Below, piece by piece: positions 27,731-37,998 of a stretch of DNA of 64,000 bases. Under the pieces are notes generated by a model. That model worked only from the letters and a program-made list of their open reading frames with translations, searched no databases and was not told the DNA's origin. Source of the DNA: Flagellimonas zhangzhouensis (GTDB lineage: Bacteria > Bacteroidota > Bacteroidia > Flavobacteriales > Flavobacteriaceae); contig NZ_FNKI01000002.1 of NCBI RefSeq assembly GCF_900102925.1, positions 310,001 through 374,000 on the forward strand, in the 5' to 3' direction. The translations under genes were made by a program, and so were the position numbers. Numbering within the stretch: the first letter of the stretch is position 1; each line of letters starts with the position of its first letter.

Positions 27731-30700
27731 ATGAGAATTAAACGGATGTACCTTTTATGGTGCATGTTTCTAGTTCCTCTGGTTCAGTTCGCGCAAATAA
27801 CTGTACAAGGGGTAGTTACGGATACCGCTACTCAGGATCCTTTACCTGGTGTGAGTATCATTATAAAAGGAACCACTCAGGGAACAGCAACCGATTTTGA
27901 TGGAAATTACATTTTGGAAGCCAATATGGGTGACATTTTGGTGTTTTCTTACATCGGTTTTCAACCTAAAGAGGTAACGGTTTCGGGCAGTACACTTAAT
28001 GTAACGCTTGATGAAGATACTACGGCCTTGGATGAGGTTGTTGTAATCGGTTACGGTACCACTACGGTAGAAGACGCTACAGGTTCTGTTTCTTCGGTTA
28101 CCACAGAGGATTTTAACAAGGGAGCTATTGTGTCTACCGATCAATTGCTTACTGGTAAAACTGCAGGTGTTCGAATTACAAACAGTGGTGGTCAGCCCGA
28201 TTCTGCACCGAATATCCGTATTCGTGGTGGGTCTTCGTTAACAGCCAACAACAATCCATTGATCGTTATTGATGGAATTCCAGTGGATAATACCAATCCA
28301 GCAGGGGTAAGTAACCCACTTACCTTGATTAACCCTAACGATGTGGAAAGCTTTTCCATTTTGAAAGATGCTTCGGCAACTGCCATTTATGGATCTAGGG
28401 CTTCCAATGGGGTTATCATTATTACCACCAAAAAAGGTTTGACAGGTGAATTCAAATTCAATTTTGCTTCCAATACTACGGTAAGTACAGTTGGGAAGAA
28501 GATTGATATGATGAATGCAGGTACTTTTACCAGATTCATTCAAGAATATCATCCAGACTACACCAACTTTTTGGGTATCGACGATCCTTCTACCAATGCA
28601 GAAGATGATCTTTCGACTACAGATGTTATTGAAGGAAGAATCCTTTCCGATACAGACTGGCAAGACGCTATTTTCCGCACAGCCATTTCTTTCGATCATA
28701 ACTTCAGTGCACGCGGTAGCATCTTTAAAACAGTGCCAATTCGTTTGTCTTTAGGTTATACACAATCGCAAGGTTTGGTTAAAACAAGTGACTACGAACG
28801 TGTAACAAGTTCCTTAAAAGTAACCCCAAGATTTTTGGACGATCACTTAAAAATTGATTTCAATGCTAAGGGAATCATGTCCAAAAAGAACGCTATCGAT
28901 GAAGGTGGTGCCTTGGGTGGAGCTGTAAATATGGATCCTACCAAGCCAATTTATGATACTGCTGCCGATAACCGTTTTGGTGGTTATTACCAAAACACCG
29001 TTGATGATGGCGGATTCTTGAGCTTGGACGGTCAGTGGAACCCTGTTGCCATTTTAATGCAACGTTACCGACCAGAGCGTGTTAGTAAAATCTTGGCGAA
29101 CATGGAAGTGGATTACAAAATGCATTTTTTGCCAGAATTAAGAGCTGTGGCGAACGTAGGTATCGAAGCTTCAAAAGCTAAAGTAAAAGAAGTATATACC
29201 GATAATTCTTTGGCAACATACCGTCAAGATGATACTGCGGTAGACCCAGACCCAAACTACCGATTTAACCCTGGTGTAAATTACAGGGAAAATCAAGATA
29301 TCATCAACCAAACCCTTGAAGGTTATTTGGCCTACGAAAAGGATTTGGATGGTGCCATTACCAATTTCGATGTTCAGGCGGGTTACTCCTACCAGAACTT
29401 TAGAAACGATGGTAACAAGGAAGAATACAATTACGACACCGCAACTGGCGAGCGTTTTTTGGTGTATGATCCACAAAACCCAACCAATAGATATTTTAAT
29501 GAGTTGAACTTACAATCTTATTTTGGTAGAGGTAACATCAACTTGTACAATAAATATTTGTTGACATTATCTTTTAGAGCAGATGCTTCTTCTCTTTTCT
29601 CCAAAGAAAACAGATGGGGTTATTTCCCAGCTGCGGCCTTTGCATGGAAAGTGTACGAAGAAGATTTTATGGAGAATGTAAACTTTGTAAACAACCTGAA
29701 ATTGAGATTGGGTTGGGGTAGAACAGGTCAGCAAGATATAACTGGCGCTGTTGGTTTCTATCCATCAATTCCATTGTTCCAAGCAGGTTCTGTAACCAGT
29801 CAATATTTGGCAGGATACGCACTTTACTCTGCTACACCGTACAACTCAGATTTAACATGGGAAAAAGCGGAGACCTTCAACGCAGGTCTTGATTTTGGTT
29901 TCTTCCCTAACAATGTGTTGAGTGGTTCCTTCGATGTATTCTATCGTACCACTACTGATTTGTTGGCTACCGTACCTGTTGCTCCAGGTCAGGCATTGAC
30001 TTCTTCTTTTGTGAAGAATGTTGGTGAAACCGAGAGTAAAGGTTTTGAAGTGAACTTTAATGTAAAAGCTTTGCAAACCAGTAAAATGGCCTTGGAATTT
30101 TACGGAAACACTTCGTACAACAGAGCAGAAGTTACCGATTTGGAAGACGTTTCCCGTATCACGGCAAGTGAATCTGGAATACCAACAGGAACTGGTGTGA
30201 ATTTGGCTTACCACGCTGTGGGATACCAACCTTATTCAGCTTGGGTATTCCGTCAGTTATATGATGATGCAGGGAATCCAATACACGGTGCATTTGCCGA
30301 TTTTAATGGTGATGGCGTTGTGGATAACGACGATAGATACTACAGAGCAATGCGTCCTAACTGGACTTATGGTTTCGGATTTAACTTCAATTATGGCAAA
30401 TTCGATTTGAGCTCTAGTTTCAGAGGGCAGTTCGGCGGTCAAGTATACAACTCAAGAAGATTGACTTCTGGATGGGTAGAAGGAGCTATTCCGAACAACT
30501 CGAACAGCTTGTCCAATGTACTCGATTTTTACAATGGAGCTGCAGATTTCAACTTTGTTGATGTTCGTGGAAATGTGCCATTCTCCGATTACTATTTGGA
30601 AGATGCAACATTCCTAAGATGTGAGAACATTGTACTGGGCTATCGTTTGGACGATGCTTTGCCGAATGTCTCCATGCGTTTTTATGGCGCTTTGAACAAC

Positions 30701-30814
30701 CCATTCATCATTACCAAGTATAGTGGGCAGGATCCAGAGAATTTTAATGCAATAGACAATAATTTCTATCCAAGACCTCGTTCCTTCACGTTTGGGGTAA
30801 ATGTGGATTTTTAA
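27731..30814 (+). CDS. susC: SusC-like TonB-dependent outer-membrane receptor
   Basis: The 1027-residue protein has a signal peptide (about 1-21), a carboxypeptidase-regulatory-like domain (about 24-98, starting ITVQGVVTDTATQDPLPGVS), the segment DEVVVIGYGT, a plug domain (PNIRIRGGSSL ... PLIVIDGIPVDN ... ILKDASATAIYGSRASNGVI) and a 22-strand barrel ending in RSFTFGVNVDF. It imports oligosaccharides together with the SusD lipoprotein. It is the first gene of the rightward arm. Substrate by context: alpha-glucans. Confidence 0.96.
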   Translation: MRIKRMYLLWCMFLVPLVQFAQITVQGVVTDTATQDPLPGVSIIIKGTTQGTATDFDGNYILEANMGDILVFSYIGFQPKEVTVSGSTLNVTLDEDTTALDEVVVIGYGTTTVEDATGSVSSVTTEDFNKGAIVSTDQLLTGKTAGVRITNSGGQPDSAPNIRIRGGSSLTANNNPLIVIDGIPVDNTNPAGVSNPLTLINPNDVESFSILKDASATAIYGSRASNGVIIITTKKGLTGEFKFNFASNTTVSTVGKKIDMMNAGTFTRFIQEYHPDYTNFLGIDDPSTNAEDDLSTTDVIEGRILSDTDWQDAIFRTAISFDHNFSARGSIFKTVPIRLSLGYTQSQGLVKTSDYERVTSSLKVTPRFLDDHLKIDFNAKGIMSKKNAIDEGGALGGAVNMDPTKPIYDTAADNRFGGYYQNTVDDGGFLSLDGQWNPVAILMQRYRPERVSKILANMEVDYKMHFLPELRAVANVGIEASKAKVKEVYTDNSLATYRQDDTAVDPDPNYRFNPGVNYRENQDIINQTLEGYLAYEKDLDGAITNFDVQAGYSYQNFRNDGNKEEYNYDTATGERFLVYDPQNPTNRYFNELNLQSYFGRGNINLYNKYLLTLSFRADASSLFSKENRWGYFPAAAFAWKVYEEDFMENVNFVNNLKLRLGWGRTGQQDITGAVGFYPSIPLFQAGSVTSQYLAGYALYSATPYNSDLTWEKAETFNAGLDFGFFPNNVLSGSFDVFYRTTTDLLATVPVAPGQALTSSFVKNVGETESKGFEVNFNVKALQTSKMALEFYGNTSYNRAEVTDLEDVSRITASESGIPTGTGVNLAYHAVGYQPYSAWVFRQLYDDAGNPIHGAFADFNGDGVVDNDDRYYRAMRPNWTYGFGFNFNYGKFDLSSSFRGQFGGQVYNSRRLTSGWVEGAIPNNSNSLSNVLDFYNGAADFNFVDVRGNVPFSDYYLEDATFLRCENIVLGYRLDDALPNVSMRFYGALNNPFIITKYSGQDPENFNAIDNNFYPRPRSFTFGVNVDF

Positions 30815-30824
30815 GATATCTGAC

Positions 30825-32375
30825 ATGAAAAAATTAACAGCAATAATATTTTTAGTAATTCCATTGGCCCTGATGGTTCAGGGTTGTACCAAGGATTTGG
30901 ATACAGCACCTCAAGTGGAGCTTACTTTGGAAGAGCTTTTGAGTCAAGATCCAGATGCCGTAAGTGGTATTTTATCAAGATTGTATGCTTCGTTCGCGCT
31001 TTCTGGCCCAGATGGAGCTGGAAGTTCTGACATTGATGACGATGCAGGGGAATCTCCATTCTTAAGAGGAATTGTAAACCTTCAAGACTTTACTGCCGAC
31101 GCGATGAAAAACCGTTGGGGTGATGATGGATTGGATCAGTTGACAACGACTTCCGATTGGGATGAAAACAACAAATTTTTCCGTTACCTATACAACAGGA
31201 TCTATTACACCATTCCACAAGCAAACAACTTACTTTTGGTGTTGGGCGCCGTAGATATTGAAAATCAAGATCAAATTGAAGGTGAAGTTCGATTCATTAG
31301 AGCATTGGCCTATTATTACTTGGTAGATTGTTTTGGTAAAGGTGTATTGGCTACCGAAGAAAACTACGGTACTTCCGACCCATTACCAGAGGTGGACCGT
31401 TTGGAATTGTTCACCTATTTGGAAAATGAGTTGTTAGCCGTTGTGGATTTGTTGCCTGCTAGCAATGAATACGGTAGAGCCAATAAAAGTGTTGCAAGAA
31501 TGCTTTTGGCCAAGTTGTACATGAATGCTGGTGTTTACACTGGAACTACCATGTTTGACGAAGCAGTTCCAGTAATTAACCAAGTGATCACCGAGGGCGG
31601 TTATACTTTGGATGAGAACTTTGAGAGCATATTCTCAGGAGACAATTATTTGTCCAACGAGATTATTTTCCCTTTGATCGCTGATGCGGATATTAGCCAG
31701 AGTTACGGAAACACCACCTACATTGTAAATGGAAGTTTAGGAACCGAAACCATGACCCTTAGCGATTTTGGAGCAGAGGAAGGTTGGAGTGGACACAGGG
31801 CCACCAAAGCGTGGTACGGACTTTTCAATAGTGGTGATTTGGAAAACAGCACCGATGCAAGGGCTGCCCTATTCTGGACAGAAGGTCATAATTACGAAAT
31901 GACCGATTACAGGGCTTGGACAGATGGTTATCCAGCGGTTAAATTTAGAAACACCTTCTACTTTAGCGATTCCAATCCAACCAGTTTCTCCAGTACAGAT
32001 TTCCCATTATTCCGATTGGCCGATGCCTACTTAATGTATGCTGAGTTGGCTGTTCGTGGCGCTTCAGGTGCCGATATGGCAACCGCAGTAAGCTACGTGA
32101 ATGCAGTGAGAAACCGTTCCAATGCAAGTTCCATTTCACAATCATCTTTGAATTTGGACTTCATTTTGGATGAAAGAGCAAGAGAGCTCAATTTGGAAGG
32201 ACACCGAAGAAGTGACTTGATCCGCTTCGGAAGATTTACAGGTAACAGCTACCTATGGCCTTGGAAAGGTAACACCTTGAACGGTACATCCATTCCAGAA
32301 ACCTACAAACTGTTCCCAATTCCTTTGACCGCTTTGGAGGCCAATGAAAATCTAACTCAAAATCCAGGATTCTAA
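30825..32375 (+). CDS. susD: SusD-like starch-binding outer-membrane lipoprotein
   Basis: I take ATG 30825 (516 residues, MKKLTAIIFLVI), 10 bp after the susC stop, because it begins the signal; the frame open further upstream overlaps susC. Lipobox VQGC places the lipid-anchored Cys near residue 22. The SusD/RagB fold shows TPR-like helices (RFIRALAYYYLVDCFG) and C-terminal ERARELNLEGHRRSDLIRFG, both family hallmarks. It acts as the lid on SusC and captures alpha-glucans at the cell surface. Confidence 0.96.
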   Translation: MKKLTAIIFLVIPLALMVQGCTKDLDTAPQVELTLEELLSQDPDAVSGILSRLYASFALSGPDGAGSSDIDDDAGESPFLRGIVNLQDFTADAMKNRWGDDGLDQLTTTSDWDENNKFFRYLYNRIYYTIPQANNLLLVLGAVDIENQDQIEGEVRFIRALAYYYLVDCFGKGVLATEENYGTSDPLPEVDRLELFTYLENELLAVVDLLPASNEYGRANKSVARMLLAKLYMNAGVYTGTTMFDEAVPVINQVITEGGYTLDENFESIFSGDNYLSNEIIFPLIADADISQSYGNTTYIVNGSLGTETMTLSDFGAEEGWSGHRATKAWYGLFNSGDLENSTDARAALFWTEGHNYEMTDYRAWTDGYPAVKFRNTFYFSDSNPTSFSSTDFPLFRLADAYLMYAELAVRGASGADMATAVSYVNAVRNRSNASSISQSSLNLDFILDERARELNLEGHRRSDLIRFGRFTGNSYLWPWKGNTLNGTSIPETYKLFPIPLTALEANENLTQNPGF

Positions 32376-32389
32376 TTAACTAAACACTC

Positions 32390-33790
32390 ATGAAAAATAT
32401 TAAATCATTTATAGCACAAGTTTTAGGGGTGGTAACAGCCCTAGCGCTTTTCACTGCATGTGAAAACGATGACCTAACTCCAGAATTCACATTGCAAGCA
32501 GCTTCTGAGGATGTTGCTTTCCAAAATGAATTTTTGGCAGAATATTTATTGTCCGATGAAACTCCAGATAACATTGCAGAACGCTTTGTTTGGAACGAAG
32601 TGGAATTTGGAGTGCCAACAGAAGTATCTTACCAATTGGAAGGTTCCATCTCAGAAAATTTTGATGCAGATGGAGCATACCAGTTCGATTCTGGAACGTT
32701 GACCACATTAAATGCCAGTGTTACTGTTAGTCAATTGTTGACCATGGCCGAAGGTCTTGGATTGGATGATGATCCATCAACCACAGATGAAGATGGAAAC
32801 CCTAACAATTCAGGAACCGTTTACTTTAAAGTAACTGCTTTCGTAGGAAGTGGCGAAGGCGTTGATGCCGTAACCACTGAATCGGAAGTAGCAGCTTTGA
32901 CCATTAGTGTTGTGGAAAAAACTGCTGATAGCGGTGCTGGATTTGAAATTTCCAGTTGGGGTATAGTTGGTTCTGGTTACAACGATTGGGGTGCCTTTGC
33001 CGATGCTCCTTTCTATACTACGGGTACCGATGGTGTTTATGTTGCCTACGTAAACTTGTTGGATGGTGAAATCAAATTCCGTGAAAACAACGATTGGACC
33101 AATAACTACGGTGATACCGATGTAGATGGTACTTTGGATGCAGGTGGTGACAACATAGTTGTAACAGCAGGTGATTATAAAATCACCATGAATCTTAATG
33201 ACTTCACTTATACCATGGAAGAGTACTCATGGGGTGTTGTTGGTTCTGGTTATAATGATTGGGGTGGCGCAGGACCTGATGCCAAATTCTTCTACGATTA
33301 CACTACAGATACTTTCAAAGTGGGTGTAGAATTGATCGAAGGAGAAATCAAATTCAGAATGAACAACGAATGGGTAACCGATTTTGGTGACTCAGGAGCT
33401 GATGGTACTTTGGATGCAGGAGGTGATAACATCGTTTCTGCAGCAGGATACTATATGATCACTTTAGATTTCAATGCAGGAACTTACACTATGGAAGCTG
33501 CTGATATTTATGGTGTAGTAGGAAGTGGATACAACGATTGGGGTGCCACTAACGACTTTATGTTGACCGAAGTAAACCCAGGAATTTGGGTAGGTGAAAA
33601 TGTAGAGTTGATCGATGGCGAAATCAAGTTCAGGGTTAACGAAGCTTGGGATGTAAATTATGGAGACACTGGAGTAGATGGTATTTTGGATGCAGGTGGC
33701 GATAATATCGTTGTGACTGCAGGAACTTACCTAATTACTTTGGACTTTACCGACGAAGGAGCACCAACATACTCCCTTATTGCAAGGTAG
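32390..33790 (+). CDS. SusE/SusF-like surface glycan-binding lipoprotein with three tandem starch-binding modules
   Basis: The 466-residue lipoprotein has its lipobox Cys at residue 24 and an N-terminal SusE-type Ig-like domain (about 30-180). Three tandem repeats follow at about 190-279, 281-371 and 374-466. Each repeat opens with VVGSGYNDWG or IVGSGYNDWG, has GEIKFR-x-N-x2-W in the middle and then GTLDAGGDNI or GILDAGGDNI. The aromatic residues in the repeats fit carbohydrate binding. Bacteroides SusE has two and SusF three such modules, so this looks like a merged functional counterpart. Third gene after susCD, 14 bp downstream. Confidence 0.92.
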   Translation: MKNIKSFIAQVLGVVTALALFTACENDDLTPEFTLQAASEDVAFQNEFLAEYLLSDETPDNIAERFVWNEVEFGVPTEVSYQLEGSISENFDADGAYQFDSGTLTTLNASVTVSQLLTMAEGLGLDDDPSTTDEDGNPNNSGTVYFKVTAFVGSGEGVDAVTTESEVAALTISVVEKTADSGAGFEISSWGIVGSGYNDWGAFADAPFYTTGTDGVYVAYVNLLDGEIKFRENNDWTNNYGDTDVDGTLDAGGDNIVVTAGDYKITMNLNDFTYTMEEYSWGVVGSGYNDWGGAGPDAKFFYDYTTDTFKVGVELIEGEIKFRMNNEWVTDFGDSGADGTLDAGGDNIVSAAGYYMITLDFNAGTYTMEAADIYGVVGSGYNDWGATNDFMLTEVNPGIWVGENVELIDGEIKFRVNEAWDVNYGDTGVDGILDAGGDNIVVTAGTYLITLDFTDEGAPTYSLIAR

Positions 33791-33815
33791 TAGAGGCCCT
33801 TTTATATAATCTAAG

Positions 33816-33854
33816 ATAAAGGGGAATGGCACCATGCCGTTTCCCTTTATTTTT
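33816..33854 (+). terminator. Imperfect hairpin between susE-like gene and secreted amylase
   Basis: ATAAAGGGGAATGGC pairs with GCCGTTTCCCTTTAT (one mismatch plus wobbles) around ACCAT, followed by TTTT. It sits 15 bp before the amylase start, so it may partly terminate or stabilise the susCDE message. Confidence 0.55.
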
Positions 33855-33865
33855 AAATAAAATGT

Positions 33866-36800
33866 ATGAAGAAACTTTTACTTTTTTCTTTTCTCATCTT
33901 TTCCATGGCATCATGGGCTCAAGTTACTATTGAGCCTTTTCCATTTGCTGTGGATGAAGAAATCACCATAACCGTCGACGCCAATAGTAACGAAACGGAT
34001 TGTAATGGTCTTTCCAATCCAAGTAAGGTGTATTTACATTCTGGAATTGGAACCGATGTCGATCCATGGACCACCGTTGTCGGAAATTGGGGGCAAGACG
34101 ATGGGGTAGGTGAAATGACCGACAACGGCGATGGCACTTGGAGTATCACATTTGTACCCGAAACCTATTATGGCCTAACAGCTGATCAAGCCAACAATGC
34201 CACCCAAATGGGAATGGTGTTCCGAAATGCGGCAGGCACCCAAGAACTCAAGGATAATGGATGCAACGATTTCTTTTTTGATGTAGGAAGCTTTCAATTG
34301 CAGTTGAACAATCCAACCGAAAACTTGACGCTTTTAAACCCAGGAGAAAGTTTGTCCATTCAAGCTACAAGTTCGGTAGCTGCAGATTTCACCTTGGCCA
34401 TCAACGGTAGTATTGTCGATACGTTTAGCGGAACCGACTACAGCTACGATCATTCCAATATCACCGAGAATTCACAATATACTTTGGAGGCTGAGAGTGG
34501 TGGAGAAACCCGAACCCAAAACTTTATGGTGGTTGTAAATGTGGTGGAGGAAGCAGTTCCTGTGGGCATGTTGGATGGTTTAAACCTAGATCCATTGGAC
34601 GATACCAGCGCAACCTTGGTTTTGTATGCTCCAGGAAAAGAAATCGTTCATTTGATTGGTGATTTCAATAATTGGACACTTTCAGACGAATATTTACTGA
34701 AAAAGGATAGCGCGCAAGACCGTTTTTGGATTCAATTGACGGGGTTAACTCCTCAAACCAACCACATGTACCAATATGTAGTGGATGGAGAAATTACGAT
34801 TGCCGACCCTTATTCAACCCTAATATTGGATGAGGATAACGATCCTTACATCAACAATACAACCTATCCAAATTTGCCAGCTTACCCAAGTGGACAAACC
34901 GAACATGCGGTAACCGTACTTCGAACAGGAGACCCTGATTATGCATGGGCAAATAACAGCTATACCTTGCCGAGCAAAACCGATTTGGTGGTGTATGAAC
35001 TTTTGATTCGTGATTTTGATGAATTGCACAGCTTCGATGCAGTTCGTGCCCGTTTGGATTATCTTCAGGAATTAGGGGTAAATGCCATCGAACTCATGCC
35101 CGTTTCCGAATTTGATGGAAACGAAAGCTGGGGATACAACCCATCATTTCACATGGCTTTGGATAAATATTATGGCAATGCCGATGCCTTCAAGCAATTG
35201 GTGGATGAATGCCATGGTAGGGGAATGGCCGTGATTTTGGATGTGGTGTTCAACCATGCAACAGGTCAAAACCCATACTATCGACTTTGGAATACCGATA
35301 ATGGTGGTTATAATGGAGTTGCCAGCAACGATAGCCCCTTCTTCAATGCTGCACCAACGCATTCGTATAATGTGTTCAACGATTTCAATCACAGTCAACA
35401 AGCGACCCAAGATTATGTAAAACGCGTAGCCCAATATTGGATCGATGAATATAAAATTGATGGCTACCGATGGGATTTGACCAAAGGATTTACCCAAAAC
35501 TGTACTGAAAATGATGAGGGATGTACAGGAAGCTATCAAGCGGATAGGGTAGCGGTTTTAAAAGAATATGCCGATTACCAATGGGAAGTGAATGAAGATT
35601 TTCTGGTAATTTTCGAGCATTTGGGCACCAATGAAGAAGAAACCGAATGGGCCGAATACCGTTTGGATGAAGGCAAGGGCATCATGCTTTGGGGCAACCT
35701 AAATGGCCCATACAGTGAGGCAGCTATGGGGTGGAATACCAATTCCGATTTTTCATGGATTTCTTATGTCAACCGTGGTTGGACTGTTCCATCAAATGTT
35801 TCCTATATGGAAAGTCATGATGAGGAACGGATGATGTATCGAAATCTCAATTTTGGTAATGCATCTGGCGATTACAATACCCAAGATTTGGCAACAGCTT
35901 TGGATAGGGTAAAATTGGCAGGAGCTTTCTTTTTTACCGTTCCAGGACCAAAAATGATCTGGCAATTTGGTGAATTGGGATACGATTATTCCATCGATTA
36001 CAATGGTAGAATCGGGAATAAACCTATCCGTTGGGATTATTTCGACAATCCCGATAGAAAAGCCGTTTACGATACTTGGTCAGATTTAAACCTTTTGGCC
36101 GTTGAAGAACCCATTTTTGAAACTTCGGATTTTGAAATGAATGTGGCAAATTCAAACGGATTAAAAACCATTCATTTGACCAATGCCTCCGCAGGAGTAG
36201 ATGAAATTGGATTCGTGACCATCATTGGAAACTTTGGAGTGGTAGAACAGGAAATCGACCCACAATTTCAAGAAACAGGGGTTTGGTATGAGTTTTTGGC
36301 CAACAACCTTAAGTATGTGGTGACCAATGTGAATGAGACCATAACACTGGCTCCAGGAGAATATCGCATTTTTGGAAACAATCCGACCAGCCTTTTTCCA
36401 AACGACAATCCACCCGATGCCGATTCAGATGGTGTGTTGGACGCTAATGACCTTTGCCCAGATACACCTTTAGATGCCGTGGTAAATGTGGATGGTTGTG
36501 AAGTATTTTCACTGCCAGAAAACAACTTTAGTGTGCTTACCAATAGTGAAACTTGTAGAGGCAGCAATAATGGAAGCATCACCATAACCGCCTTGGAAGT
36601 GCTAACCTATACCGCAACCTTATCAGGAACTGCAGGGGCATCCATCAATTTTGACGCCACTGCGACCTTTGAAAATCTATCAGCGGGAAACTATGAGCTT
36701 TGTATCACGGTTTCTGGAGAATCAGACTATCAGCAATGCTATACATTGACCATCACAGAGCCCGAGTCCTTGGAGGTATATTCGGAAGTTGACAAAGACA

Positions 36801-37228
36801 CCAATATACTTTCCTTGGCGCTCAAGGGTGGGGAATATTATAACATTCAAATTAATGACGAAACCTACCTTACTGCCAGTGATTCGTTCGATTTAAAACT
36901 GAATCAATCCGTAAACACCTTAAAGATTTCAACCGATATGGATTGTCAAGGTGTTTTTGAAGAAACTTTATTGCTTACCGATAGGGCGATGGCATATCCA
37001 AATCCCATGATTCAGGACAATCAAGTTTCTGTGGACCTAGGTTTCAATACCAATGAAGAGTTGAATGTTCAGGTTTTCGATTTGAATGGAAGATTGCATG
37101 CCTCAAAAGTTGTCCAAACGAACTTTGGAAAACTGAATGTGGATTTATCTGGATACGCAAACGGATTTTACCTGATCAAAGTGACAGGAAAAGAAATCGC
37201 CCATGAATTTAAAATCATTAAACAATGA
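33866..37228 (+). CDS. Large secreted GH13 alpha-amylase with T9SS sorting domain
   Basis: The 1120-residue protein has a signal peptide (1-18, ending SWAQ), N-terminal starch-binding-like beta domains (about 20-240), a CBM48-like domain (about 245-350, HLIGDFNNWTLSDEY) and a GH13 barrel. Catalytic motifs give Asp537 (GYRWDLTKGF), Glu584 (VIFEHLG) and Asp652 (MESHDEER). Near 860 there is a calcium-type repeat (DSDGVLDANDLCPDTP), and the last ~80 residues (AYPNPMIQDNQVSV ... ANGFYLIKV) form a type A T9SS signal. It is therefore sent to the cell surface or medium to cut starch first. The domain order resembles pullulanase/branching-type GH13, so side-branch cleavage is possible. Confidence 0.92.
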   Translation: MKKLLLFSFLIFSMASWAQVTIEPFPFAVDEEITITVDANSNETDCNGLSNPSKVYLHSGIGTDVDPWTTVVGNWGQDDGVGEMTDNGDGTWSITFVPETYYGLTADQANNATQMGMVFRNAAGTQELKDNGCNDFFFDVGSFQLQLNNPTENLTLLNPGESLSIQATSSVAADFTLAINGSIVDTFSGTDYSYDHSNITENSQYTLEAESGGETRTQNFMVVVNVVEEAVPVGMLDGLNLDPLDDTSATLVLYAPGKEIVHLIGDFNNWTLSDEYLLKKDSAQDRFWIQLTGLTPQTNHMYQYVVDGEITIADPYSTLILDEDNDPYINNTTYPNLPAYPSGQTEHAVTVLRTGDPDYAWANNSYTLPSKTDLVVYELLIRDFDELHSFDAVRARLDYLQELGVNAIELMPVSEFDGNESWGYNPSFHMALDKYYGNADAFKQLVDECHGRGMAVILDVVFNHATGQNPYYRLWNTDNGGYNGVASNDSPFFNAAPTHSYNVFNDFNHSQQATQDYVKRVAQYWIDEYKIDGYRWDLTKGFTQNCTENDEGCTGSYQADRVAVLKEYADYQWEVNEDFLVIFEHLGTNEEETEWAEYRLDEGKGIMLWGNLNGPYSEAAMGWNTNSDFSWISYVNRGWTVPSNVSYMESHDEERMMYRNLNFGNASGDYNTQDLATALDRVKLAGAFFFTVPGPKMIWQFGELGYDYSIDYNGRIGNKPIRWDYFDNPDRKAVYDTWSDLNLLAVEEPIFETSDFEMNVANSNGLKTIHLTNASAGVDEIGFVTIIGNFGVVEQEIDPQFQETGVWYEFLANNLKYVVTNVNETITLAPGEYRIFGNNPTSLFPNDNPPDADSDGVLDANDLCPDTPLDAVVNVDGCEVFSLPENNFSVLTNSETCRGSNNGSITITALEVLTYTATLSGTAGASINFDATATFENLSAGNYELCITVSGESDYQQCYTLTITEPESLEVYSEVDKDTNILSLALKGGEYYNIQINDETYLTASDSFDLKLNQSVNTLKISTDMDCQGVFEETLLLTDRAMAYPNPMIQDNQVSVDLGFNTNEELNVQVFDLNGRLHASKVVQTNFGKLNVDLSGYANGFYLIKVTGKEIAHEFKIIKQ

Positions 37229-37932
37229 AAATAGCTTCTAAATACATAGTTCCTTTGGTATTGTTGACCCTGTTTTCTTGTGGGGGAAGTGGAGATGACC
37301 CAACACCTGAACCAGAACCAGAAGTGCCTGTGCCTTTAGCTGCAACCTTGGTTTTTCCTGATAATAATGAGGAATGTACCGAAGGGGTGATTGTTTCAGA
37401 TACGGAGAGTCAAGTTACTTTTCAATGGGCAGCATCAGAAAATACGGATGATTATACCTTGACCATCCAAAATTTGGAGACTGGTGTAGAAACATCATCT
37501 TCAACATCCAATACAGAATTGCAGGTTACTTTGAATAGGGGGACTGCTTATTCGTGGATTGTTGTTTCGAGTGCCGATGGTACCAATGAAACTGCGACGA
37601 GTGAAACTTGGCGATTTTACAATGCAGGAGCGGCCATTGAAAATTATGCTCCGTTTCCAGCCTATGATCCCTATCCTGAAATGGGGATAGAAGTTGTTTC
37701 AGGAAATATTTCACTCCAATGGGAAGGTTCCGATTTGGATGGTGATTCTTTAAGTTATTCGGTGTATCTGGATACAGCAAATCCACCGACAACCTTATTG
37801 GGAGGAACTGCATCTACAAATATTGATGCAACTTTGGAAGCCGATACAATTTATTATTGGCAGGTGATCAGCACGGACAGTGCTGGGAATAGTTCAACCT
37901 CAGAGATATTTGAATTTAGGACCAGTTCTTAA
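37225..37932 (+). CDS. Lipoprotein with two fibronectin III-like domains
   Basis: The 235-residue protein has lipobox LFSC (Cys19), a Pro/Glu linker (DPTPEPEPEVPVP) and two beta-sandwich repeats, each ending in a strand of the type AYSWIVVSSADG or IYYWQVISTDSAG. It overlaps the amylase stop by 4 nt, so it is translated with it. Surface glycan binding or an amylase partner role (SusF position) is inferred from location; no catalytic motif is seen. Confidence 0.8.
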   Translation: MKIASKYIVPLVLLTLFSCGGSGDDPTPEPEPEVPVPLAATLVFPDNNEECTEGVIVSDTESQVTFQWAASENTDDYTLTIQNLETGVETSSSTSNTELQVTLNRGTAYSWIVVSSADGTNETATSETWRFYNAGAAIENYAPFPAYDPYPEMGIEVVSGNISLQWEGSDLDGDSLSYSVYLDTANPPTTLLGGTASTNIDATLEADTIYYWQVISTDSAGNSSTSEIFEFRTSS

Positions 37933-37963
37933 GTTGGTCTTTTGAGTTTTATAGTTAGTTAAG

Positions 37964-37996
37964 ATAGGGGGCATTTTGCTCCCTATTTCTTTTCTG
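37964..37996 (+). terminator. Terminator of the rightward starch operon
   Basis: ATAGGG and CCCTAT pair around GGCATTTTGCT (37964-37986), followed by TTCTTTTCT. It lies 31 bp after the last gene of the rightward arm and before the convergent purU. Confidence 0.7.
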
Positions 37997-37998
37997 TA

